Shown in pieces: positions 23,887-33,000 of a stretch of 64,000 nt of DNA. Source of the DNA: an uncultured Clostridia bacterium (GTDB lineage: Bacteria; Bacillota; Clostridia; TANB77; CAG-465); assembly GCA_949106495.1 (NCBI GenBank), contig CARYZD010000004.1:1-64000 (forward strand), read 5' to 3'. Numbering within the stretch: the stretch's first letter is position 1; each line of letters begins with the position of its first letter. The translations under genes were made by a program, and so were the position numbers. The notes beneath the pieces are model-generated. The model worked only from the letters and a program-made list of their open reading frames with translations, was not told where the DNA came from and made no database searches.

Positions 23887-26826
23887 TTAGTTTTCTTTTT
23901 TTGCAGATAAAACTCTCATAAATCCATATCCACAAATGCTTACTAAAGCTACTATTAAAACTATTGTCATATCTGAACTTAATAATCCACCTGTTTTTGG
24001 TAATTTTTCTTCTGTATTGTAGATTACAGCTTCAATTATGTCTTCGTTTTCAACTTTGAAAGTATAAGTGTTTTCATCTTTTATAAATCCATCTGGAGCT
24101 TCTATCTCTTTGAAATAATATGTTCCATATGTTAATTTTTTAGATAATGCAACACCATCTTCTCCAGATACTATTGTATCTACAACTTCGCCAGCTTCAT
24201 TTGTTATTTCAAATTTAGCACCAGCAAGTGGAGTTTGTGTACCTTCAATTAGTTTGTATATTTTTAATTGTCCTTTGATATAGTAGTTAACAACATTTTC
24301 AATTACATTTTGACCATCATATTCGATAGTAAATTTATGTACTGAGTCATCAACTTTTATACCTTCAGGAGCTTTAGTTTCTTTATAGTAATATGTTCCT
24401 TTTTCAAGTTCTCCTGATTCAGCTATACCTTCTTCATTAGTTGTCATTTCACCAATTTTCTTCATATCTAAATCATAGATTTCAAATGTTACACCAGCTA
24501 GTGGTTCATTATTTTCATCTACTTTGATAATTTTTAATTTTCCTTCTTGTGTTTTATTAACAACTGTTTTTTGTATAACTTGATTGTTTTCAGTTAACAC
24601 AAATTGATGTTCAGCTTCATCCATTACAACTGTATCTGGAGCTTTTGTTTCTTTATAGTAATATGTTCCAAGTGGTAACTCTTTAGATGTAGCTTTACCT
24701 TGTACATCTGTAACAATATGATCTACAACTTGTTTATTTTCATCTAATATATCAAATTCTACGCCATTAAGTGGAGTATTGTTGCTATCAACTTTTGTTA
24801 TTTGAAGGCTACCTTTTGCATAGTGGTTAACAACTTTAACTGCTACTAATTTACCTTCATTTGTTATATCAAATTTGTATTCTTTGCTATCTAAAACATA
24901 TTCAGATGGTACTTCAACTTCTTTATAGTAGTATGTACCAGGTGTTAATTCTTTAGATACAGCTATACCATTTGCATCTGTAACAACTTGTTCTACTAAA
25001 TTCTTATTTGCATCTAAAATATTGAATTTAACATTAGCTATTGCTCTGTCATCATCATTTACTTTAGTTATTTTTAAAGAACCTTTAACTTTTTCGTTAA
25101 CTATGTCTTTTCTTACAATTTGATCTTTAGTTTCTATTTTAAATTCATAAACACCTGGGTCTATGATTACATTATCTGGAGCTTTCACTTCTTGATAATA
25201 ATATGTTCCTAAAGGTAAGTTTTTAAGACCAGCTAAACCTTTTTCGTTAGTTGTTATTTTAGTTATAACATTTTTATCTGAATCTAAGATGTTAAATTCT
25301 ACTCCTTCAATTGGAGTATTATCTTCATCTGTTTTAACTATTAAAAGATTTCCTTTATATCTTTCATTAGTTATTGTTTTATAGAAAGTTCTGTTTTCTG
25401 CATTAACTGTAAATCTATATAAAGTTTCATCCATGATGTAACCTTCTGGTGCAGATACTTCTTTAAAGAAATATGTACCATAATTTACATTTACGCTTGC
25501 TTTACCATTTGAATCTGTAGTTACTCTATCAACTACATATCCATCATTGTCATATATTTCAAAAGTTACATTTGCAAGTGGTTTGTTTGTATCGTCTACT
25601 TTAGTAATAACTAGTCTACCAGTTATTCTATCGTTTACAAATTTTACAGTTGATGTTTGTCCACCTATAACTGTTACATTTTTAGATTTTTCTTTTATAG
25701 TATAGCCTTCTGGAGCTTCTATTTCTTCTAAAACATAATCTCCAACTGGAACACTATAAAACATTACTTTACCATCAGTACCAGTTTGAACTTCTCCAAG
25801 AACTTTACCTGTAGAATCTTTAAGAGCAAATTTTGCACCTACTACTGGTTGGTCATCTTGGTCAACTTTAACTAATTCTATTTTACCAAGTGTAGTAATT
25901 TTTTCCCAGTTAATAGTTAATTCTTTATCCATTGTATTTGGTTCTGTATCAAGTCTTACGAAATCTTGAACTGTTTGGTCAGCTTTTTCGTAAATACATC
26001 CAACTTTTCTATCTACATCTGAATGGAATTTAATATTAAATGATGTAGAATCTTCAGAAGTACTCATTCTTACATATACAGATTCACCATTTGCAAGTGA
26101 TGTTTTTGCATTACCATTTGCATCTGTTACTCTAGCTGATGCAGGAGCATTTACAAGTGTTGCAGTAATAGATTTTATTGAATCTGTTCCTGAAACATTT
26201 ACTGTATATGGTCCGATTAAAGCATCTCCTTCAACATAATTTAAAGCAACATTTGAGTTGTTTATAACCATGCTAGGAACTGAAGTATAAGGTTGAGCTT
26301 CTGCCATTGCAACAAGTCTTGCAGCAGCTGCTACTGTTCTATTATAAAATCCTTCCATTCCTTTTTTTGGAGTTACATTTTCAACTCTAAATATTTTTCC
26401 TGCTTTATGTGACTCTCCTGTTCTATTCATTATTTCCCAAAAAGCCATTTGTGTAGCCATATAAGCTTCATCTGCATTTGCACATCCTATTGATTCAGGT
26501 GAGCAATTTGGATAACCATGCATTAAGATAGACATACCTTGATCAGATAAGTATCCTCTAAATGTCATAGTACCACTTGGTGCAGCACATGTATAATCCA
26601 TACAATAAGCTGTAACACCACCTAATGTAGCATTAGCATACCATACATTTTTATCATTATATGAATCATGTCCTACTGAAACAAGTCCTGCTGAATAAAA
26701 TGGTAATTGTTGTGCAGACGCTTTAACAGCAAATGGACTAAATTCTAATGTAAGTAATGCTACTAGTAAAAAAATGCTAACTATTTTAAGTTTTAGTTTT
26801 TTTACTTTGTTAAATATTTTAACCAT
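23887..26826 (-). CDS. Thioester-domain, seven-repeat Cna-B (SpaA-like) LPxTG surface adhesin
   Basis: A 979-residue cell-wall protein. A signal peptide covers about residues 1-38. A thioester domain follows (about 40-200) with the reactive Cys in 'TAYCMDYTC' and the Gln in 'EEAYMATQMAFW'-like sequence (ATQMAFW), which should form an internal Cys-Gln thioester able to bond covalently to host amines. A linker of about 100 residues is followed by seven tandem Cna-B/SpaA prealbumin-like repeats of about 88-90 residues, each with Lys ('xITKVD'), Glu ('YYKExxAP') and a terminal Asn, the usual isopeptide set. It ends in 'LPKTGGLLSSD', a hydrophobic span and a basic tail. The ATG at 26826 follows GGAGGGATGTAAAT. 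Confidence 0.95.
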   Translation of the reverse strand: MVKIFNKVKKLKLKIVSIFLLVALLTLEFSPFAVKASAQQLPFYSAGLVSVGHDSYNDKNVWYANATLGGVTAYCMDYTCAAPSGTMTFRGYLSDQGMSILMHGYPNCSPESIGCANADEAYMATQMAFWEIMNRTGESHKAGKIFRVENVTPKKGMEGFYNRTVAAAARLVAMAEAQPYTSVPSMVINNSNVALNYVEGDALIGPYTVNVSGTDSIKSITATLVNAPASARVTDANGNAKTSLANGESVYVRMSTSEDSTSFNIKFHSDVDRKVGCIYEKADQTVQDFVRLDTEPNTMDKELTINWEKITTLGKIELVKVDQDDQPVVGAKFALKDSTGKVLGEVQTGTDGKVMFYSVPVGDYVLEEIEAPEGYTIKEKSKNVTVIGGQTSTVKFVNDRITGRLVITKVDDTNKPLANVTFEIYDNDGYVVDRVTTDSNGKASVNVNYGTYFFKEVSAPEGYIMDETLYRFTVNAENRTFYKTITNERYKGNLLIVKTDEDNTPIEGVEFNILDSDKNVITKITTNEKGLAGLKNLPLGTYYYQEVKAPDNVIIDPGVYEFKIETKDQIVRKDIVNEKVKGSLKITKVNDDDRAIANVKFNILDANKNLVEQVVTDANGIAVSKELTPGTYYYKEVEVPSEYVLDSKEYKFDITNEGKLVAVKVVNHYAKGSLQITKVDSNNTPLNGVEFDILDENKQVVDHIVTDVQGKATSKELPLGTYYYKETKAPDTVVMDEAEHQFVLTENNQVIQKTVVNKTQEGKLKIIKVDENNEPLAGVTFEIYDLDMKKIGEMTTNEEGIAESGELEKGTYYYKETKAPEGIKVDDSVHKFTIEYDGQNVIENVVNYYIKGQLKIYKLIEGTQTPLAGAKFEITNEAGEVVDTIVSGEDGVALSKKLTYGTYYFKEIEAPDGFIKDENTYTFKVENEDIIEAVIYNTEEKLPKTGGLLSSDMTIVLIVALVSICGYGFMRVLSAKKEN

Positions 26827-26888
26827 ATTTACATCCCTCCTAATTTTAAACAAACCTATAACTTTTTTATTTTATAGTTTACATTATT

Positions 26889-26917
26889 ATTATAGCATTT
26901 TTTTTTGCTTTAGTCAA
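26889..26917 (-). promoter_or_regulatory. Promoter of the thioester/Cna-B adhesin
   Basis: Minus strand TTGACT (26912-26917), 17-bp spacer, TATAAT (26889-26894), with a leader of about 55 bases. Confidence 0.88.
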
Positions 26918-27110
26918 TGTTTTAAAAGAAAAACCTTCTTATTATTTTACATAATTTAGTATTTTTACTGTCATATTAAATTTTAAAATCAGCCAATTCA
27001 TTGCATATGTAACAAAATAGACTTTTTTTAGTCATATTCTTGTAAAAAATAATAGAAGTATTGTAAATACAGTATTTTGTCGAATATTAAAAAATTTTCA
27101 TTACAAGAAA

Positions 27111-27139
27111 AAAGTTAGGAAAAATTATCCCAACTTTTT
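27111..27139 (-). terminator. Glucosaminidase gene terminator
   Basis: AAAAAGTTGGGA / TCCTAACTTTTTT hairpin overlapping the stop codon at 27125. Confidence 0.85.
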
Positions 27140-27814
27140 AACTAAATTTGAAACGACATTAACGATTTTATCTGCATGTTGTTTATCTGTACAATAATGT
27201 ACATCTATACTTCTTGCAGAAAAACCTTCGTGGTATGGTCCACCTTCTGTTAAGTAATTTGCTTTTAATTTAGAAGCTACATATAAGGTACATTCTTCTT
27301 TACTATTAAAAGATGTTGCTTTACGTGGATTTGAATCCACAGCATTCCAACCATATAGGTTGTTTCTTTTAACAGCAAATTCAGATTGTCCCCATGCACT
27401 TTCAACACAAGCTAAGCCCATCATATATAATGCATTAACACCATATTCTTGCTCAACTCTAACAAAAGCACTACCTAATCCATGAAGTAGAGTACCACTT
27501 AACATTATATCAATTTCTTCAGTGGTTACATTTGAAGCAACTCTTAAATCTGAATCAACTGTTAATTCAAGATTTTTTCCTGAAACATTTGATATAACGT
27601 TTTCCTCATTTTTTTCTTCTATAACATCGGGTTCTTCTTGAACAGTCATGCTATATTTGCTTTTCATTTGAGCATAAACTTCATCTTGTCTACTTGAAAT
27701 ATAGCCACTATTCATAAACACACCTCCTGCTATAAAAAATAATGTTATTAATATCGTTCCTTTCTTTAAGCTTGATTTTATTCTCAAGCTTTTTTTCTTT
27801 CTTTTTCCTTTCAT
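27125..27814 (-). CDS. Membrane-anchored N-acetylglucosaminidase (GH73-like)
   Basis: A 229-residue protein. A very basic N-terminus is followed by a membrane helix (about residues 20-38), then an acidic linker, then a GH73/LytD-type glucosaminidase domain from about residue 95. 'LMGLACVESAWGQSEFAV' contains the likely catalytic Glu; 'RNNLYGWNAVDSNP' and 'SVxxY...YLTEGG' type blocks are typical of this family. It would cut the glycan strands of peptidoglycan outside the membrane. Its N-terminus is related to that of the next gene upstream. The promoter (27927-27955) lies upstream of a hairpin in the leader, suggesting attenuation. Confidence 0.85.
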   Translation of the reverse strand: MKGKRKKKSLRIKSSLKKGTILITLFFIAGGVFMNSGYISSRQDEVYAQMKSKYSMTVQEEPDVIEEKNEENVISNVSGKNLELTVDSDLRVASNVTTEEIDIMLSGTLLHGLGSAFVRVEQEYGVNALYMMGLACVESAWGQSEFAVKRNNLYGWNAVDSNPRKATSFNSKEECTLYVASKLKANYLTEGGPYHEGFSARSIDVHYCTDKQHADKIVNVVSNLVKKLG

Positions 27815-27867
27815 AATTTCCCTCCTTGGTATTTTTTGTAATATCTTGATGTAAATCTATTTAAAAA

Positions 27868-27903
27868 GAGTAGGGAAACATATTCCCCTACTCAGAAGAA
27901 TAT
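27868..27903 (-). promoter_or_regulatory. Candidate transcription attenuator in the glucosaminidase leader
   Basis: An 11-bp intrinsic terminator (27868-27893; GAGTAGGGGAA / TTTCCCTACTC plus TTTTT) lies between the predicted promoter and the start codon. A 10-bp alternative hairpin (27880-27903; ATATTCTTCT-GAGT-AGGGGAATAT) uses the terminator's 5' arm, so the two are mutually exclusive. Confidence 0.55.
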
Positions 27904-27926
27904 TCTAAAAATATTACTCTATTATA

Positions 27927-27955
27927 ATTATACCATACATTTTAGGTTATGTAAA
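27927..27955 (-). promoter_or_regulatory. Promoter of the glucosaminidase gene
   Basis: Minus strand TTTACA (27950-27955), 17-bp spacer, TATAAT (27927-27932). Transcription would begin near 27920. Confidence 0.75.
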
Positions 27956-27972
27956 CTTTACTGAAATATAAA

Positions 27973-28002
27973 AAATGTGGATAGTTTTATCTATCCACAT
28001 TT
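27973..28002 (-). terminator. Terminator after the phage-tail-lysozyme gene
   Basis: AAATGTGGATAG / CTATCCACATTT stem followed by TTTTT; it overlaps the last codons. Confidence 0.85.
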
Positions 28003-28655
28003 CTATAATATGCTTGCCAAGCCATTTTCTGTCTATAAGACATATTAGCTTTTTTTGCATTTGGTCTTTCAAATCCCCAACAAAAAGCCTCAGTTGCTTC
28101 ATCAATGCTATAAGGATTATTAAATGTTGTTTTATGTTTTTTGTGAAATTGAGACGAATTTAATTCTTTAACTAGAAATTCTAATTGACTATTTAAATCT
28201 GTCCAATTTACTCCTTTTGCAGAACAAAAATCCTTAAGTTGTTGCTTTCTTCCAAAAGACCATTGTACTAAGCCAATACCTTCACCTGTACCATACTCAA
28301 CTCTGCTTGGATTTAATCCACTTTCTTGGTATAAATTACCAATAACAGCTGCAGCTTGAATATCTGTGTATCCGTTACTTTTTAAGAAGTCCCATATTAT
28401 ATTTTCTGTAGTTCTATTATCTACTTTGGGTTCTTCTACAACTTCAGTAACTTGTGGTTCAGGCTCAGATTGTACTTGAGGTTGTTCTTCTTGAACAGTA
28501 TTTTCTGGTAAGATTTCTTCAACCTCTGTGACTGGAGTTGGCATTACTCCATATTTTTCTTTTAATGACGTATATGCTTCATCTTGCTTGCTCGACACAT
28601 AGCTGGAATTAAAGAATACACCTCCTAAAATAAATACTAGAGTAATTAGTATCAC
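27987..28655 (-). CDS. Membrane-anchored phage-tail-type lysozyme
   Basis: A 222-residue frame. An N-terminal hydrophobic segment ('ILITLVFILGGVFFNSSYV') and a Pro/Glu/Gln/Val-rich linker lead to a phage_lysozyme2-like domain from about residue 83: 'IWDFLKSNGYTDIQAAAVIG', 'YQESGLNP', 'GIGLVQWSFGRKQQL'. The Glu in YQESG is the likely catalytic residue. It should hydrolyse peptidoglycan outside the membrane. The annotated start is a GTG at 28655 with a poor site; a strong ATG with AAAGGTGG lies at 28677 in a frame one base off, and would add the basic N-terminus that the neighbouring paralogue has. Confidence 0.82.
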   Translation of the reverse strand: MILITLVFILGGVFFNSSYVSSKQDEAYTSLKEKYGVMPTPVTEVEEILPENTVQEEQPQVQSEPEPQVTEVVEEPKVDNRTTENIIWDFLKSNGYTDIQAAAVIGNLYQESGLNPSRVEYGTGEGIGLVQWSFGRKQQLKDFCSAKGVNWTDLNSQLEFLVKELNSSQFHKKHKTTFNNPYSIDEATEAFCWGFERPNAKKANMSYRQKMAWQAYYRNVDR

Positions 28656-28744
28656 TCCGCCTCTTTAGTTTTTCCATTTTTTTATCCACCTTTCCTAACA
28701 ATCTAAATTATTTTCATGTCTTATTTTAGTATAAGCACAATATA

Positions 28745-28773
28745 ATTATACCATTTTTGACGCTTTATGTCAA
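28745..28773 (-). promoter_or_regulatory. Promoter of the phage-tail-lysozyme gene
   Basis: Minus strand TTGACA (28768-28773), 17-bp spacer, TATAAT (28745-28750), a perfect consensus. Confidence 0.9.
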
Positions 28774-28789
28774 CTTTTACTACATAAAA

Positions 28790-28815
28790 AGATACACTAT
28801 TTATGTAGTGTATCT
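28790..28815 (-). terminator. Terminator after the 258-residue protein gene
   Basis: AGATACACTA / TAGTGTATCT stem followed by TTTTTA on the minus strand. Confidence 0.85.
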
Positions 28816-28821
28816 AACATT

Positions 28822-29598
28822 CTATACTTGTTCTCTATATATTTTTGTAGTAAACTTACTATTCCCTAAATATTCTCCTGTTTCAGAATCAAAATCTTCT
28901 TCACCATTATATGTAAATACAGTAAGCTCTATTGGACCATTAACACCTTTAGTTTCTTTGTATCCAACTAGTTTTACAGATGTAAGCATAGTTTGCTCGG
29001 TCATTTCTCTTTGTCTCATATGATAATATGGTCTTCCTGGCATATATGTTACATCATCATATAAGTAAAATTGTATATGTTGAAATAGTTCAACTATATC
29101 TTGAGGTTCTAATACTCTTTTATTTACCACTTCACCTGTATCTAGTCCAAATTTAATATTATATCCTATCTTATATTCAGATGCTTTTTCATTTTTATTC
29201 CAATATCCATTAAATATTGTTTCAAATTCACTATTTGCTATTGTTTCATCTGTAGATGGAATAGCGTAAAATACAGAGAAAATACTATCTCTTGACCAGT
29301 CACAGCTAAATTCTCTTGTTAATACATATTGACCATTTTGAAGTGTATATAAACCTATTGGTATTGTATTATCCAATACATTTTCATCTAAGAACTTTTT
29401 ATATTCTTCCTCTTGTACCTGCTTTTGCCTTTGTTCTTCTTCTAATCTTGACTTTTCTTCCTCATATATTCTTATTTGTTCTTTTTCCTTATTCTCGTAT
29501 TCTTTGTATTTGCTATAAAAACAAATTGTAAGACAAATTAAAATAAAGAATAAAAGTATTATAGCTCCATAAAATATTCTTTTCTTTTGTTTATTCAT
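28822..29598 (-). CDS. Single-pass membrane protein of unknown function
   Basis: 258 residues: a short basic N-terminus, one membrane helix (about 8-29), a Glu/Lys/Gln-rich coiled-coil stalk (about 30-70), then a globular extracytoplasmic domain (about 78-258) with 'IPIGLYTLQNGQYVLTREF' at its start. No catalytic or known binding motif was recognised. It is flanked by wall hydrolases and hpf, each with separate terminators, so it is probably monocistronic. The context suggests a cell-envelope role, but that is a guess from position. Confidence 0.7.
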   Translation of the reverse strand: MNKQKKRIFYGAIILLFFILICLTICFYSKYKEYENKEKEQIRIYEEEKSRLEEEQRQKQVQEEEYKKFLDENVLDNTIPIGLYTLQNGQYVLTREFSCDWSRDSIFSVFYAIPSTDETIANSEFETIFNGYWNKNEKASEYKIGYNIKFGLDTGEVVNKRVLEPQDIVELFQHIQFYLYDDVTYMPGRPYYHMRQREMTEQTMLTSVKLVGYKETKGVNGPIELTVFTYNGEEDFDSETGEYLGNSKFTTKIYREQV

Positions 29599-29658
29599 AT
29601 TATCAACTCCAATTTAACAATAACATATATTTATATTTAATTCAAGTAGGACAAAAGA

Positions 29659-29684
29659 AAGGCTACAATATTGTAGCCTTATTT
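29659..29684 (-). terminator. hpf terminator
   Basis: AAGGCTACAAT / ATTGTAGCCTT perfect 11-bp stem followed by a T-rich run. Confidence 0.9.
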
Positions 29685-29689
29685 CTATT

Positions 29690-30028
29690 TTATTCCTCTT
29701 CTGTAACTTCTTGAGCCATTTCAGGAATTCCAGTTCTTCTTTGCTTTTCAGCAGCAGCTTTATCTCTTCTTAATTGTCCTTCAATTTTTTCAACTAAAGA
29801 ATCAATTCCAGAGTATAAATCATCAGTATTTTCTTCTGCTAAATAAGTACGTGATTTATATTCAATTCTCATATCAACACGTTGTTTACCTTTAGATTTG
29901 TCTGTAAAAGTTACATGACAAATTGTGTCTTCTCCAAAAAACTTGTCTAGTTTTTTAATTTTCTTTTCTGTAAAACTTCTTATAGCATCTGTTACTTCAA
30001 TTCTTAAGCCTGTTAAATCTAGTTTCAT
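29690..30028 (-). CDS. hpf: Ribosome hibernation promoting factor, short form
   Basis: A 112-residue protein with the beta-alpha-beta S30AE fold: 'MKLDLTGLRIEVTDAIRSF', 'TDKSKGKQRVDMRIEYKS', and 'DLYSGIDSLVEKIEGQLRR'. It lacks the C-terminal dimerisation domain of the long HPF found in most Firmicutes, so hibernating 100S formation would need a partner such as RMF, or the protein may act like YfiA. A related longer HPF could be elsewhere. The ATG at 30028 follows AGGGGTGA. Its own promoter lies at 30052-30080. Confidence 0.88.
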   Translation of the reverse strand: MKLDLTGLRIEVTDAIRSFTEKKIKKLDKFFGEDTICHVTFTDKSKGKQRVDMRIEYKSRTYLAEENTDDLYSGIDSLVEKIEGQLRRDKAAAEKQRRTGIPEMAQEVTEEE

Positions 30029-30051
30029 AGTAATCACCCCTTTATGATTAT

Positions 30052-30080
30052 ATTATACATTAGATAAATAAATAATTCAA
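30052..30080 (-). promoter_or_regulatory. Promoter of hpf
   Basis: Minus strand TTGAAT (30075-30080), 17-bp spacer, TATAAT (30052-30057). Confidence 0.85.
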
Positions 30081-30093
30081 GTAAATATGCAAA

Positions 30094-33000
30094 TTATAAC
30101 AAATCAAACATATCCATTTGTTCTGACCTTGGCATTCCATCTAAACAACCAGATAATCTTAATGTTTCAAGAGCAGATTTACCTATTTTTGACTTAATAA
30201 ACATATCTTCAATTGATGTAAAAGTTGTATATTTTTCTCTTGCATCAACTAATTTTTTTGCATCAACTTCTCCAAATCCAGTAAGTGCTGAAAATGGTGG
30301 TCTAATACCATCTTTTTCTACAATAAACTTATTTATATCTGATTTATATAAATCTATTGGTAAAAATTCTATTCCTCTTTCATTCATCTCAAGCACAAGT
30401 TCTAAGATAGGATACATATTCTTATCTTTTGGTGCAGCATTATTTCCTTGAGAATCAATTTCATTCATTTTTGCAAGTACTCTTTCTTTACCATAAAGCA
30501 TAGAATCACTATCAAATTCGTCTGCTCTAATTGACATGAATGCAGCATAATATGCTTTTGGAATATGAACTTTAAACCATGCTATTCTAAAAGCGTTAGT
30601 AACATATGCAGCAGCATGTGCCTTAGGAAACATGTATTTTATTTTTTCACAAGACTCAATATACCATTCTGGTACATCATGTGCTCTCATTTCTTCCTTA
30701 TATTCAGGCCATTTAGCCTCTTTACCTTTTGCAACTTTTCCCTTACGTACTGACTCCATTATCTTAAATGACATTCCTGGCTCTAAACCTTTATTTATTA
30801 AATAAATCATAATGTCATCACGACAACATATTGCTTCTTTTAAGGTTACTATTCCCTTAGCTATAATTTCTTGAGCATTATTTAACCATACATCTGTACC
30901 ATGAGATAGTCCAGATATACGTATCAATTCATCAAAAGTGTTAGGTTTTGTATCAACAAGCATTCCTCTAACAAACTTTGTACCAAATTCAGGTACTCCA
31001 TAAGTTCCAACGTCAGATTTAATTTGTTCTGGTGTAACTCCGAGTGGTTCTGTTGATGAAAATATACCCATAGTCTCTTTATCATCAAGAGGTATTTTTG
31101 TAGGGTCAATACCTGTTAAATCTTGAAGCATACGAATTACAGTAGGATCATCATGACCAAGTATATCAAGTTTTAAAAGGTTTGTATCAATAGAGTGATA
31201 ATCAAAATGTGTGGTAACTATGTCTGAATATGGGTCATCTGCTGGATGTTGTACAGGGCAAAATTCATATATAGTTCTTCCTTTAGGTACAACTATAATT
31301 CCACCAGGGTGTTGTCCTGTAGTTCTTTTTATTCCTGTACAGCCTTGAGATAATCTATTAATCTCTGCAGATGGTTTATTTATTCCTCTTTCATCAAAAT
31401 AGTTCTTTACAAATCCATAAGCAGTTTTTTCTGCAACTGTACCAATTGTACCTGCCTTATATGTAGTTCCTGTTCCAAATATTACCTCAGTATATTTATG
31501 TGCTTTAGCTTGATATTCTCCAGAAAAGTTTAAATCAATATCTGGTTCTTTATCTCCCTTAAATCCTAAGAATGTTTCAAATGGTATATCCATTCCATCT
31601 TTATCCATATTTTCACCACACTCAGGACATTTTTTATCTGGTAAGTCAAAACCATTTGCAAATCCATAATCTGTAAAATCTGAATATTTACATTTAGGAC
31701 ATCTATAATGAGCTTTTAGTGAATTAACTTCTGTTATACCTGTCATATATGCTGCAAGTGATGAACCAACAGAACCTCTTGAGCCTACTATATATCCATG
31801 GTCATTTGAATCCCATACAAGTCTTTGGGCAATAATATACATAACGGAATATCCATTAGATATAATTGAGTTAAGCTCTTTTTCAAGTCTATCTTCAACT
31901 ATTTTAGGTAAATTGTCTCCATAAAGCTTATGTGCTTTATCCATGGCAATATTTCTAATATCTTGTTCACATCCATCAATATGTGGTGGACATTTTTCAT
32001 CAGATATTGGACTTATTCTATTACACCAGCTAGCAACTAAATTTGTATTAGTAACTACAATTTCATATGCTTTTTCAGGTGTTAAGTAATCAAATTCTTT
32101 TAACATTTCATCAGTTGTTCTTAAATATAATGGTGCTTGCATATCTGCATCATCATATCCTTGTCCTGCTTGTATAATTCTCCTATAAATCTCATCTTCT
32201 GGATTCATAAAGTGAACGTCACATGTTCCTACAACAGGCTTTCCAAGTTTATCTCCAAGTTCAATAATATCTTTATTTATTTCAATTAATTGTTCATGTG
32301 TAAGTTTTATATATTCAGGTTCTTCATCTTTTGGCCTTTTTCCTGGTTTCTTAATTTTTTTACCAATTCTTTCATAAAATTCATTATTTCCAAGCGGTTG
32401 AATTTCAAGATAATCATAAAAATTAGCTATTTCTTCTATATTACTTCCATCATTTCTACCCACTTTATAGTCTAAAATTTCTTGATATAATTCACCTTGT
32501 TCACATGCAGAACCAATTATTAGTCCATCTCTATATCTTTTTAACATTGAACGAGAAATTTTTGGCTTCTTATGGAAATTCCATACATGTGAATATGAAA
32601 CCAATTTATATAAATTCTTAAGTCCAACATAGTTTTTAGCAAGAATAATTATATGGTTAGGAGATAAATTCTTAGATTTATCTGTAATATTTGTAAATAT
32701 ATAATTATTTATTTCTATATTTTCTTTTATACAATCTTCTTTCATTCTAATGAACATTTTAGCAGTTGCTCTTGTATCATTTATAGCTCTATGTGCACCT
32801 TCAAGCTCTATTCCTAAATATTCAGTTAAAGTTCCAAGTTTATGATTTTCTACAGCATTATATAATTCAAGTGACATTTCATATGTATCAATAACATATG
32901 GCTTAAATTCCAATCCTAATTTTTGAGCTTTATTGTTAATAAAACTAATATCAAAATGTGCATTGTGTGCAACAAGTACACATCCTTTGCAAAATTCTAG

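Noticed and set aside
24000..26000. Regular repeats of about 265 bp that could be mistaken for a DNA repeat array
   Set aside because: They are the seven Cna-B protein repeats, diverged at DNA level and in frame. They have no spacers as a CRISPR array would.
30924..31109. 61-codon minus-strand frame within polC
   Set aside because: It is an out-of-frame overlap inside a conserved gene with no start signal.
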